A stretch of 64,000 bases of DNA, from positions 1,860,001 to 1,924,000 of the forward strand of contig CAWGKE010000001.1 of the NCBI GenBank assembly GCA_963823075.1. Direction: 5' to 3'. A program made the position numbers and the translations under genes. Position 1 is the stretch's first letter. Each line of letters opens with the position of its first letter. The notes under the pieces are model-generated. The model saw only the letters and a program-made list of their open reading frames with translations. It was not told where the DNA came from and made no database searches. Shown here piece by piece: positions 7,530-15,451 of this stretch. The stretch is from UBA4732 sp963823075 (GTDB lineage: Bacteria > Planctomycetota > Planctomycetia > Gemmatales > Gemmataceae).

Positions 7530-9908
7530 TTACATCCCCCACTTCCAGTTGCGGATCTCCGGCATGTCTTCGCCGTGCTTGTCGATGTAATGCTTGTGCT
7601 CGATGAGTTTGTCCTGGACCATCTGCTTCAGGTAGGCCCCCTTGGCGCCCAACTGCGGCAGGCGATCCACCACGTCTTGCACCAGATGAAAGCGGTCCAG
7701 GTCGTTTTGCACCCTCATGTCGAAGGCCGTCGTGATCGTGCCTTCTTCCTTGTACCCCCGGACGTGGAGGTTGCGGTTGGACCGGCGGTAGGTCAGGCGG
7801 TGGACCAGCCAGGGATACCCGTGGAAGCCAAAGACGATGTGCTTATCTTTGGTGAACAGCGAGTCGTAATCCGTTTCGCTCAGTCCGTGCGGGTGCTCGC
7901 TCGCCGACTGCAGCTTCATCAGATCGACGACGTTGACCACCCGGATTTTCAGATCGGGCAGATGCTGGCGCAGAATGGAAACGGCGGCCAGGATTTCCAG
8001 CGTGGGCGTGTCTCCGCAGCAGGCCATCACCACGTCCGGCTCGGCGTTCTGGTCGTTGCTGGCCCACTGCCAGATGCCAATGCCTTCCGTGCAGTGGACG
8101 ACGGCGGCGTCCATGGTCAGCCATTGCGGGAGGGCGTGTTTGCCGGCCACCACCACGTTGACGTAATGCCGGCTGCGCAGGCAGTGATCGAAGACCGACA
8201 GCAGACAATTCGCATCGGGCGGCAGGTAAACGCGCACGATGCCGGCCTTCTTGTTGATGACGTGGTCAAGGAAGCCGGGATCCTGGTGCGTGAAGCCGTT
8301 GTGGTCCTGCTGCCAGACGTGGGAGGCGAGCAGATAGTTCAGCGAGGCGATCTTCCGGCGCCAGGGCAGCTCCGACGTCACTTTCAGCCACTTGGCATGC
8401 TGGCTGAACATCGAATCGACGATGCGGATGAACGCCTCATAGCTGTTGAACAGCCCGTGCCGTCCGGTCAGCAGGTATCCTTCCAACCAACCCTCGCACT
8501 GGTGCTCGCTGAGCATCGAGTCCAGCACGCGGCCGGCGGGCGCGAGGAATTCATCATTCTTTTCTTCCCGGGCGTCCCACTGACGGTTGGTGACTTCAAA
8601 AACGGCGCCCAGGAGGTTCGAGAGCGTCTCATCGGGCCCGAAGATACGGAAATTACGTTGATCTTGATTCAGCTTGGCCACGTCGCGCAGGAACTTACCC
8701 AAGACGAGCGTATCCTGGCCGTCAACCGCGCCGGGCGAAGGTACATGCACCGCGTGGTCGTTGAAGTCCGGCATGCGCAGGTCGCGCAGCAGGATGCCGC
8801 CGTTGGCGTGGGGATTGGCCCCCATCCGCCGGTCGCCCTTCGGCGCCAGCTCGGCCAGTTCCGGCATGAGTCGGCCCTTCTCATCGAACAGCTCCTCCGG
8901 CTTGTAGCTCTTCATCCAGCTCTCAAGCAGCTGGACATGATCGGGGTGCTTCTCGTCAACCAGGATCGGCACCTGGTGCGCTCGGAAGGTGCCCTCGATT
9001 TGCAGGCCATCGACGACTTTCGGCCCCGTCCAGCCCTTGGGCGACCTCAGGACGATCATGGGCCAGCGCGGCCGAGTCGTGTTGTTCGCGCTTCGCGCTT
9101 TCTGTTGGATTTGTCGGATGTCCTGGATACCCTTGTCCAGCGTGGCGGCCATCAGCTCGTGCATCTTCTGCGGCTCATCGCCTTCCACGAAGTAGGGCGT
9201 CCAGCCGCAGCCTCGAAGGAATTGCTCCAATTCCTCATGCTCGATGCGGGCCAGGACGGTCGGGTTGCTGATCTTGTAGCCATTGAGGTGGAGGATCGGC
9301 AGCACGGCCCCGTCGCTGATCGGGTTGAGCAGCTTGTTGGACTGCCAGGCAGTCGCCAGGGGGCCCGTCTCTGCTTCACCGTCGCCGACGACGCAGGCGA
9401 CGATCAGATCGGGATTGTCGAACGCGGCCCCGAAGGCATGGCTGAGCGAGTACCCCAACTCGCCGCCCTCGTGAATCGACCCCGGCGTCGTCGGCGCGAC
9501 ATGGCTGGAAATCCCGCCGGGGAACGAAAACTGCTTGAACAGCTTTTTCAGCCCGGCTTCGTCCTGGGTGACGTCCGGATAAATCTCACTCCAGGTGCCT
9601 TCGAGGTACACGTTGCCCACAATCGCCGGACCGCCGTGCCCGGGACCGGCGACGTAGAACATGTCCAGGTCGTACTTCTTGATGACCCGATTCAAATGGA
9701 CGTAGATGAAGTTCTGCCCCGGCGTCGTGCCCCAGTGTCCGACCACCAGCGGCTTCACGTGCGCCAGCGTCAGCGGCTCCTTCAGGAGCGGATTGTCGTA
9801 GAGATAGATCTGGCCGACGGACAGGTAATTGGCGGCCCGCCAGTAGGCGTCGATCTTGTGGAGCAGTTCCGGGGACAGCGCACTTGTCGTCGGGGCACTC
9901 GTCTTCAT
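7530..9908 (-). CDS. xfp: Xylulose-5-phosphate/fructose-6-phosphate phosphoketolase
   Basis: A 792-residue thiamine-diphosphate enzyme that cleaves xylulose 5-phosphate (and often fructose 6-phosphate) with phosphate to acetyl-phosphate plus a sugar phosphate. Family marks are clear: GHWGTTPGQNFIYVHLNR, the PGHGGPA loop, the diphosphate/Mg site GDGEAETGPLATAWQSNK, and HQDHNGFTHQDPGF in the pyrimidine domain. The length matches the family and the frame is intact. AckA lies directly upstream and provides the next step. The 874-codon frame on the opposite strand is a shadow. Confidence 0.97.
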   Translation of the reverse strand: MKTSAPTTSALSPELLHKIDAYWRAANYLSVGQIYLYDNPLLKEPLTLAHVKPLVVGHWGTTPGQNFIYVHLNRVIKKYDLDMFYVAGPGHGGPAIVGNVYLEGTWSEIYPDVTQDEAGLKKLFKQFSFPGGISSHVAPTTPGSIHEGGELGYSLSHAFGAAFDNPDLIVACVVGDGEAETGPLATAWQSNKLLNPISDGAVLPILHLNGYKISNPTVLARIEHEELEQFLRGCGWTPYFVEGDEPQKMHELMAATLDKGIQDIRQIQQKARSANNTTRPRWPMIVLRSPKGWTGPKVVDGLQIEGTFRAHQVPILVDEKHPDHVQLLESWMKSYKPEELFDEKGRLMPELAELAPKGDRRMGANPHANGGILLRDLRMPDFNDHAVHVPSPGAVDGQDTLVLGKFLRDVAKLNQDQRNFRIFGPDETLSNLLGAVFEVTNRQWDAREEKNDEFLAPAGRVLDSMLSEHQCEGWLEGYLLTGRHGLFNSYEAFIRIVDSMFSQHAKWLKVTSELPWRRKIASLNYLLASHVWQQDHNGFTHQDPGFLDHVINKKAGIVRVYLPPDANCLLSVFDHCLRSRHYVNVVVAGKHALPQWLTMDAAVVHCTEGIGIWQWASNDQNAEPDVVMACCGDTPTLEILAAVSILRQHLPDLKIRVVNVVDLMKLQSASEHPHGLSETDYDSLFTKDKHIVFGFHGYPWLVHRLTYRRSNRNLHVRGYKEEGTITTAFDMRVQNDLDRFHLVQDVVDRLPQLGAKGAYLKQMVQDKLIEHKHYIDKHGEDMPEIRNWKWGM

Positions 9909-9925
9909 GGTTCTCTTTTCCTTGT

Positions 9926-11119
9926 TCAGTCAAAGCCGAGGACGCTGCAAACCGTCCTGGCTATCATGAGTTCTTCGTCCGTGTGCATGACGCGGATCGC
10001 AACCCGGCTGGCCGCCGCGGAAATCACGCCCTCATTCGCCGCGTTTCGCTTTTCTTCGACTTCGATCCCAAGGAATCCCAGGCCATTGCAAACCCGGGCG
10101 CGGATCGTGGGCGCATTCTCTCCGATGCCGCCTGCGAACACCAGCGTGTCCACTCCACCCAACGCCGCCGCGAATGCGCCGATCCACTTCTTGACCTGAT
10201 AACAAAACAGTGCGACTGCTTCAGCCGCCCGCACGTCCTGCGTTTCACGGCCGAGCAAGTCACGCATGTCGGAACTGGTTTCGGATATCCCCAGCAGCCC
10301 GGACTGTAAGTTCACCATCTCGTTGAAGTGCTTCGCGCTCATTTTCTCCGTGCGCGCCAGATACCAAACCAGTCCGGGATCGAGATCGCCGGAGCGGGTA
10401 CTCATCGGCACCCCGGCCGTCGGGGTGAAACTCATGCTTGTGTCCACGGATTTGGCGTCGCGCACCGCCGCCAGGCTCGCGCCGTTGCCGAGGTGGGCGA
10501 GGATGACACGGCCTTGGGCGGCTTCCGCTCCGGCCAAGCGGGCCAGTTCTCCCATGAGAAACGCATACGACAACCCGTGAAACCCGTACCGCCGCACCCC
10601 CTGCGCTTCGTAGCGGCGCGGGATGGGCAACAACCGGGCCACGCGCGGCAGGTCATGGTGAAAAGCCGTGTCGAAACACGCCACTTGAGGCAGGTCAGGA
10701 AAGCGGCGCTGAAACGACTCGATCAACAGGATCTCCTCCGGCATATGCTCAGGATCGAATGCACTGAGCCGACGCAACTCCCGTATCATTTCCGCCGTGA
10801 TTCGCTGCGGCTCGCTATACTTCGGCCCGCCATGCACCACGCGATGCCCCACCGCGGTCAAGGCTTCACGCCCGCTGCGTTCCTCGATCCAATCCATCAG
10901 AGCGCCCACCGCCGTCGTGTGATCCGGCGCCGTCACTGACCGCGAATAGTTGTCCGCCTGGTCCAGGCCTTTCACCCGCAAGGTGGCCTCCGGCAGCCCA
11001 ATCCGATCAATCGCCCCCTCCAGAATCCGCCGGAGCGAGTCACCGGCCTCGAACAGCGCGAACTTGATGCTTGACGAGCCTCCGTTGATCGTCAGGATGC
11101 GTGAGTTAGTTGGCCTCAT
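9926..11119 (-). CDS. ackA: Acetate kinase
   Basis: A 397-residue ASKHA-fold kinase: acetyl-phosphate + ADP gives acetate + ATP. Motifs include TINGGSSSIKFALFE at the N-terminus, AVGHRVVHGG, CFDTAFH, HLGNGASLAAVR, the MSTRSGDLDPGL segment and FAGGIGENAP near the C-terminus. The start at 11119 has AAGGAG 8 bases upstream; longer starts lack a site. It is 17 bases from xfp, so xfp-ackA forms a phosphoketolase ATP-yielding module. No phosphotransacetylase gene is nearby, which fits acetyl-phosphate being supplied by Xfp. Confidence 0.97.
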   Translation of the reverse strand: MRPTNSRILTINGGSSSIKFALFEAGDSLRRILEGAIDRIGLPEATLRVKGLDQADNYSRSVTAPDHTTAVGALMDWIEERSGREALTAVGHRVVHGGPKYSEPQRITAEMIRELRRLSAFDPEHMPEEILLIESFQRRFPDLPQVACFDTAFHHDLPRVARLLPIPRRYEAQGVRRYGFHGLSYAFLMGELARLAGAEAAQGRVILAHLGNGASLAAVRDAKSVDTSMSFTPTAGVPMSTRSGDLDPGLVWYLARTEKMSAKHFNEMVNLQSGLLGISETSSDMRDLLGRETQDVRAAEAVALFCYQVKKWIGAFAAALGGVDTLVFAGGIGENAPTIRARVCNGLGFLGIEVEEKRNAANEGVISAAASRVAIRVMHTDEELMIARTVCSVLGFD

Positions 11120-11227
11120 CGCTGACTCCTTCGTCCTTGTGCAATCCGAACGAGGCAAGTTTCGCGCTCGTGGCCGACAGGGCCGACCCCACGGCAGCGA
11201 TACGCACGGGTACACCCGTGGCCATGC

Positions 11228-11806
11228 TCAGGACCGTGGAACGTAGACGCTGCCGTCGCCATCCGCCGGGCCGCTCTCGCCCGACAGATCGTAGGTCGGG
11301 GGCCGGGTGTGATGGTGGTCCGGTTGTTCCGCCACGCGGCGCAGGATGGCGACCGCCTCGTCGTAGCGGTCGCCGGCATGGACCGTCACCAGGGAGCGGC
11401 CTGAGTGAAACTGCTGCTCGCAGTGGCGAGCCTCTTCCTCCGGAACGTTCAGGCCGATCAGGGCGCCGAAGATCCCTCCGCTCGCCCCACCCGTGACCGC
11501 GCCGCCCAAGGCCCAGGCCAGCAGCCCGCCCACGATCACCGGCCCCACCACCGGGAGGGCGACCGCGGCCGCCGCCATGCCCACGGCGGCGCCGAGGGCC
11601 CCGCCGACGGTTGCCCCCACGGCCGCTCCCTTCCCCGCCTGTGTGTGCGACTCCACCGCGGGAGCCTCCACCTTTGCCGGGTCGTCCGCAATGAACCCAA
11701 TCCGGTCGGACGCGAATCCGGCGCGCCGCAATTCCTCGATGGCCTGTTCGGCGTGCGTGAAGTCCGTGAAGACGCCCACCGCTGTGTTTCGATCCTTTGT
11801 CGCCAT
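11228..11806 (-). CDS. YflT-like general stress protein
   Basis: 192 residues. The N-terminal YflT-type domain (TAVGVFTDFTHAEQAIEEL, then GFASDRIGFIA) is followed by a long Gly/Ala hydrophobic stretch (GAAVGATVGGALGAAVGM, then IVGGLLAWALGGAVTGGAS) and a C-terminal half ending RSLVTVHAGDRYDEAVAIL. It has the same architecture as the protein at 6931-7452, so the two are paralogues. It heads the collinear set leading to ackA-xfp; the 108-base gap to ackA leaves room for a promoter. The function is not known beyond the stress association of the family. Confidence 0.78.
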   Translation of the reverse strand: MATKDRNTAVGVFTDFTHAEQAIEELRRAGFASDRIGFIADDPAKVEAPAVESHTQAGKGAAVGATVGGALGAAVGMAAAAVALPVVGPVIVGGLLAWALGGAVTGGASGGIFGALIGLNVPEEEARHCEQQFHSGRSLVTVHAGDRYDEAVAILRRVAEQPDHHHTRPPTYDLSGESGPADGDGSVYVPRS

Positions 11807-12332
11807 AAATCACCAACCTTTCTTTCGTGAGCTATCCCTGGACCCGCAGTTTCGCGTGGCTCCCGAGCTTGCCTCAGTCAGCGTGCCTGTTCGGGAGACT
11901 GGCAGAAGGACAAATCTGGTTGGGGACCGGCACGACTGCATCTCCGCAGGTAGAAGCGTCCGGGTGCGAGCACCTGCAAACTATCTGGTTTGCAAAAGCC
12001 GCCTCGGTCATTCTTCGTTCGGCGGCGATCTGGCCGGCGGTTCGGCTACCGCACTTCAATCTCGTTTGCCAGAATGGGTAGGTTTGTTATCTCCATGACC
12101 AAATGTTGGGCCAGTTGCTTGGCGTAGTGGTGCGGGTACGCCCCTGCAAGACAACTCCGGAGTTTCGATACATCACCCGGATATGGCGTGCGTGCGATCC
12201 CAACCGAGCCTGTATGTGCGTTTGAAGCCGTGTTTCCCTTGCCGGAGTTTTGTCATCTGCGTATTCCATCGTGTCACCCCCTGAAGCCGTGGGCCGAACG
12301 CCGGCCGGCCCACGGTGTGTCGCCCGAAACCA
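11807..12332. other. Intergenic stretch without a supported gene
   Basis: About 525 bases. Short frames exist on both strands, but none has a good ribosome site or recognisable motif. It probably holds the promoter of the minus-strand YflT-ackA-xfp set, but I could not pick a convincing promoter by eye. Confidence 0.5.
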
Positions 12333-12611
12333 CTACGCATGGCGGCCCGTCGCCGGAATGTTTTTTCCAGATTCGACCGCCGTGGCCACAGTCTTGTCGT
12401 CCTTGTTCGCAGTCACCCGGACGTGCGTCCCGGCCTTGAGGTCCGCGGCCTTGCCGGCCTTCCCGTCGCATGTCACCTTGGCGTCCTTGGCCATCGTGTG
12501 ACAGTGCTGTTTGCCTTCGCCGCACGTCGTCGTGAGCTTGTCGCCGACCACGCTGACCACCGTGCCCTCGTGCGTCTTGCCTTCATGCGTCTTCGTGCAT
12601 GTTTCCGTCAT
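12333..12611 (-). CDS. Small cysteine/histidine-containing conserved protein
   Basis: A 92-residue soluble protein beginning MTETCTKTHEGKTHEGTV. It has a GTVVSVVGDKLTTT strand, then HCHTMAKDAKVTCDGK and AGTHVRVTANKDDK. This looks like a small beta-barrel repeat of a kind I associate with planctomycete stress loci; I know no assigned function. Three cysteines and several histidines suggest possible metal binding, but there is no classical motif. The start has a GAAGGAG site. A leader repeat shared with the hsp20 gene lies upstream (12675-12731). Confidence 0.6.
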   Translation of the reverse strand: MTETCTKTHEGKTHEGTVVSVVGDKLTTTCGEGKQHCHTMAKDAKVTCDGKAGKAADLKAGTHVRVTANKDDKTVATAVESGKNIPATGRHA

Positions 12612-12674
12612 GGCAGTCTCCTTCATTCGAGATGTGAAACGAACTCTGGACGGACACAACAAGCGGCCGCCCGA

Positions 12675-12731
12675 ACCAACCCATCCCTCCCGTGCGGGAA
12701 GCACGACAGCGAGTCACCTCGCCTGCGCTGC
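12675..12731 (-). repeat. Leader repeat, copy 1, with hairpin
   Basis: About 57 bases, strongly similar to 13194-13250. The conserved core reads GAGGTGACTCGC on the minus strand, followed by a small palindrome (TTCCCGCACGGGAG) and GGGTTGG. It lies upstream of the small protein gene starting at 12611. It could be a promoter or operator shared by two stress genes, or a 5' leader hairpin. Confidence 0.65.
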
Positions 12732-12754
12732 CGCACTACTTGCACCGACATGGC

Positions 12755-13165
12755 TCATGGCGTTTTGGGCGGTTGGCCAGCCGGTGGCTTCCCACTGCCG
12801 CTCGCAGGCGCGGGCAGAGCCCCTCCGGCTGCAAGTGTTTTGGGCTTGGCGTCGGCACCGCCTGATTTGATGGCGACCTTCACAGCATCTTCCATCGGAT
12901 CTTTCAAGGGCACCTCGATTCGGAGCAGGCCGTGTTCGTAGGTCGCTTCGGCTTTGGCAGGTTTCACCGGCCAGCCTAAAGCCAGTGCTGCAACATACTC
13001 GATGTCCCTTGCCGGCGCTGTCAGGTGGATGCTGTCTTCCAGGATCTTCACATCGATGGTGTCCGTTGGCGCTCCTGGGATGGCGAACTCCACGACGAGC
13101 TTGTGGCTCTCCCCGTCCGCATAGGCCACTGTGTCGGGCGCAACCTTCATCCGATATTCCGGCAT
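12755..13165 (-). CDS. Hsp20/alpha-crystallin-type small heat-shock protein
   Basis: 136 residues. The core resembles the alpha-crystallin domain: KLVVEFAIPGAPTDTIDVKI, then DSIHLTAPARDIEYV and the closing strands ATYEHGLLRIEVPLKDP, where the usual A-x-x-x-n-G-v-L motif appears as EHGLLRI. A low-complexity Pro/Ala/Gly tail follows. It is an ATP-independent holdase by family. The start at 13165 has an AAGGAGG site. Its leader shares a repeat with the adjacent small gene, suggesting common control. Confidence 0.78.
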   Translation of the reverse strand: MPEYRMKVAPDTVAYADGESHKLVVEFAIPGAPTDTIDVKILEDSIHLTAPARDIEYVAALALGWPVKPAKAEATYEHGLLRIEVPLKDPMEDAVKVAIKSGGADAKPKTLAAGGALPAPASGSGKPPAGQPPKTP

Positions 13166-13193
13166 CTTGGCATCCTCCTTTTCGTGGACAACC

Positions 13194-13250
13194 TCCCAAC
13201 CCGTCCCCCCGCGCGGGAGGCACGGCGGCGAGTCACCTCGCCAGTGCTGC
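13194..13250 (-). repeat. Leader repeat, copy 2, with hairpin
   Basis: The second copy of the leader element, directly upstream of the Hsp20-like gene. The same core GAGGTGACTCGC is followed by the palindrome CTCCCGCGCGGG and a GGGTTGG tail. The stem is more perfect than in copy 1. The spacing to the start codon differs: about 28 bases here and about 63 at copy 1. Confidence 0.65.
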
Positions 13251-13282
13251 TCATTTCGACCTCAAGCTGACGAAATCGATCG

Positions 13283-13507
13283 TCACGTGTATACGACCTC
13301 AATGTCGTTCCGCAGGGCATTGACACCTGGGGCGTTCCGGGCGGCTGTCCCGGTCGCGGTCGTCCCGCGCCACGACCGGACGCTGCCGGAGGGCGTCGCG
13401 GCGCCGCCGTCGGACGCCACGTTTACATTTCCGGCGTCAATTTTGGCGTTCCACAGCAGCGTGCTCTTCTTGACCGCGGCAGCCGCCATTTGCCAACCCA
13501 TCCGCAT
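13283..13507 (-). pseudogene. BON-domain fragment
   Basis: A 74-codon frame with WNAKIDAGNVNVASDGG, GSVRSW and APGVNALRNDIEVVYT, the typical sequence of one BON (osmotic-stress lipid-binding) domain. The middle (RGTTATGTAAR) departs from the family (usually ...WAERDAATG...), as if locally damaged. It has no proper start and overlaps the 3' end of the histidine kinase frame, so it looks like the tail of a larger BON protein left by a deletion. Alternative: a very short functional BON protein. Confidence 0.5.
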
Positions 13508-14270
13508 TTGCGGGTAAGCGCACGAGGAACTCGCTGCCGCGGCCCGGCCCCGCGCTGTACGCGCTCGCGCTGCCGTCGTGCATCTCCGCCAGCTTGCGAA
13601 CCAGCGCCAGGCCGATGCCCAGCCCGCCCTGCGAATGATCGAGCGTGCGCTCTACCTGCCAGAAGGGATCGAAAACATGCGGGAGCATCTCCGGATCGAT
13701 GCCGATACCGCTATCCCGGACCTGCAACACAACATCCCCGCCCTGAACCTCCGCCGTCACCTGGATACGGCCGCCTGCCTCCATGTACTTGGCGGCGTTG
13801 TTCAGGAGGTTCGTCAGCACCTGCTCCAGCCTGGCGGGGTCCGCATCCAGGACCACAGGCTCCGGCGGCAGGACAACTACAATGCGGTGGCCGCGGTCCT
13901 CGACGGAGGCGCGTACCGTCTCGACCGCTCGGGCCACGGTTTGCGCAAGATCCAGCGGCTGTTTGTGCAACTGGATCTTGCCGTGTTCGCTACGGGAGAC
14001 CTCCAGCAGGTCCTCGGCTAGGCGGCCGATGCATTGCGTTTGCCGTTCCATCAAGCTCCGGACCCATTCCCGCGTGGCCGCATCGTCCCCCTTCAGTTCG
14101 AGGACGCGCAGGGCGTTACGGATCGCGGCCACTGGGCTGCGCAGTTCATGCCCTAACAAGTCCAGGAACTCGTGCATGTGCCGGTTGGCTTCGCGGAGTT
14201 CTCGGTCCGGTCGGGCGTCCCCATTCCCTTCCTGATGCCTTTCACGTTTGCTCAGAACTGGGCTCGCCAT
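13437..14270 (-). CDS. Orphan sensor-less histidine kinase
   Basis: 277 residues. A short N-terminus leads into a HisKA phospho-acceptor helix (FLDLLGHELRSPVAAIRNAL) and an ATPase domain: N box LTNLLNNAAKYM, G1 box VRDSGIGID, F box FDPFWQ, G2 box GGLGIGLALVRKL. No sensor, PAS or membrane segment is present and no response regulator is adjacent, so input and partner are unknown. The last 23 residues (NADGLANGGC onward) are probably out-of-frame reading of the neighbouring BON fragment, so the native C-terminus may be lost. Confidence 0.85.
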   Translation of the reverse strand: MASPVLSKRERHQEGNGDARPDRELREANRHMHEFLDLLGHELRSPVAAIRNALRVLELKGDDAATREWVRSLMERQTQCIGRLAEDLLEVSRSEHGKIQLHKQPLDLAQTVARAVETVRASVEDRGHRIVVVLPPEPVVLDADPARLEQVLTNLLNNAAKYMEAGGRIQVTAEVQGGDVVLQVRDSGIGIDPEMLPHVFDPFWQVERTLDHSQGGLGIGLALVRKLAEMHDGSASAYSAGPGRGSEFLVRLPANADGLANGGCRGQEEHAAVERQN

Positions 14271-14328
14271 TGAAGACCCCTTTCCATAGATGTCCCTTCT
14301 CGTCCCATCCTTTTCCTTTGACCCGCTT

Positions 14329-14586
14329 CTACTTCCGCTGCGGAGCGGCCCCGAACCACTGAATCAGGCCGCAGTTGTCGCACATCAAATTCGTGACTTT
14401 CCTCTCCGTCGCCCAGTTGAGGTGAGCGAACGAGACGCCCACGGTGCTCAGCAGGGCCGAACCCTCGATGAATTCCTCGGACTGGCAGTGAGGGCAGCGC
14501 ACCGGGAGACCCCGGGCGACGAACCTCCCCGGGCCTGGGTGGACGACCGTCTGTACGCCCTGCGTGATTTCGTGCCAGATGCTCAT
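14329..14586 (-). CDS. Small zinc-ribbon protein
   Basis: 85 residues (MSIWHEITQGVQTV). Two CxxC knuckles, CPHCQ and CDNCG, are separated by about 39 residues, with FAHLNWATERKVTNL before the second pair. This is the layout of small DUF2082-like zinc ribbons. The role is unknown; zinc binding is inferred from the four cysteines. The start at 14586 is chosen because the longer frame has no site or similarity. It is in the same orientation as the kinase and Hsp20 genes. Confidence 0.65.
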   Translation of the reverse strand: MSIWHEITQGVQTVVHPGPGRFVARGLPVRCPHCQSEEFIEGSALLSTVGVSFAHLNWATERKVTNLMCDNCGLIQWFGAAPQRK

Positions 14587-15178
14587 GGGGGGTTCTCTCT
14601 TATGCAAGGCCTGACCGGCGCCCGGAGTGACATCAGCAACCGGGCCGGCGCACAGAACCAACCGCCTTGCCGGGCCTCGAACCCGGACCATCGACCGATG
14701 GCATATCCCCAAACGGACAAGGCAGCGAGTCGTTTTGGTTCAGGCACGACACAGCCTGTTTGACCTCGCGTTGACGACACCGCCAGCCCGTACTGTCGAT
14801 GCGGGTCTGGGAGACGTGCAGACTATTTTCCCGTCTGCAAGGGGTCGGTAGACTTCTGCCCGCCCGGACATGCCCTTGTCCGGAACTAGCGGCAGGCATA
14901 TTTCGCGTGTCGTCTCCTCGTCTACAAGGAGAGCACCTATCCCCGAGAGGCATCACGCTGCGTGCGTGCATTCCCCACCATAGGGATTCCGGCATCGCAG
15001 CCGGATGCTTGTGAATAGTGAATCTGACGGCGCGGGATACGCCACTCCGCGTGTCGCTGGACGACTGTGTCGTGCGCTCCTTTCGACCAGGTATGGCGAT
15101 GTTGTCTGGGGCGGCTGCCCCGCTCATGCAGCCTTGTCCTTGCCCTAGGGTCCCGGGTGACGAACCGCGCCACCGTGT
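14587..15178. other. Intergenic stretch without a supported gene
   Basis: About 590 bases between the zinc-ribbon gene and the terminator at 15179. Frames of 70-160 codons exist, but with skewed composition and no ribosome sites. I see nothing else that I can support. Confidence 0.5.
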
Positions 15179-15229
15179 AAAAAAAAGCCGGCGTGGCTGG
15201 ACACCCCAAGGTATCCGACCACGCCGGCT
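15179..15229 (-). terminator. Strong intrinsic terminator
   Basis: A perfect 11-bp stem (AGCCGGCGTGG / CCACGCCGGCT) is followed on the minus strand by eight T residues. It ends a minus-strand transcript. No protein gene lies just upstream on that strand, which points to a small RNA. Confidence 0.85.
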
Positions 15230-15342
15230 TACTCGTCTGACAGGCCCTCGGCACCGCCGGGTTGCCCTTCAGCTAGTCTTCCGACAAGATCAACCGAAGC
15301 CTTTAGCGGAGCGGGTTTAAGACTCACCGAGGCTCCGCCACA
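15180..15342 (-). ncRNA. Candidate structured small RNA with own promoter and terminator
   Basis: About 160 nt. On the minus strand a promoter-like pair, TTGCAT (15371-15376) and TAGAGT (15349-15354), is spaced by 16 bases; the predicted transcript then runs to the terminator at 15179. It contains a GCGGAGC/GCTCCGC hairpin and several shorter stems. There is no open reading frame of note. It does not match the tmRNA, RNase P, SRP or common riboswitch signatures that I can recall. A 6S-like RNA is possible but not shown. Confidence 0.5.
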
Positions 15343-15348
15343 CCTATT

Positions 15349-15376
15349 ACTCTACGCCTGGCGACCGGGGATGCAA
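15349..15376 (-). promoter_or_regulatory. Sigma-70-type promoter for the candidate small RNA
   Basis: -35 TTGCAT and -10 TAGAGT with a 16-base spacer on the minus strand, placing the start near 15342. Motif match only. Confidence 0.45.
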
Positions 15377-15451
15377 GGGTAAGCCGGTGCATCATCCTCC
15401 CGCGCCCGTTATCATGATCCCTGGATCGTCCCGTAACCGCAGGCCCCAGTC

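Noticed and set aside
7575..10199. 874-codon plus-strand frame opposite phosphoketolase
   Set aside because: Antisense of a clearly real enzyme; no family motif or ribosome site.
12675..13250. Leader repeats as CRISPR repeats
   Set aside because: Only two copies, with a gene between them and no spacer array.
14633..15127. 164-codon minus-strand frame upstream of the zinc-ribbon gene
   Set aside because: Skewed composition, no ribosome site or motif.
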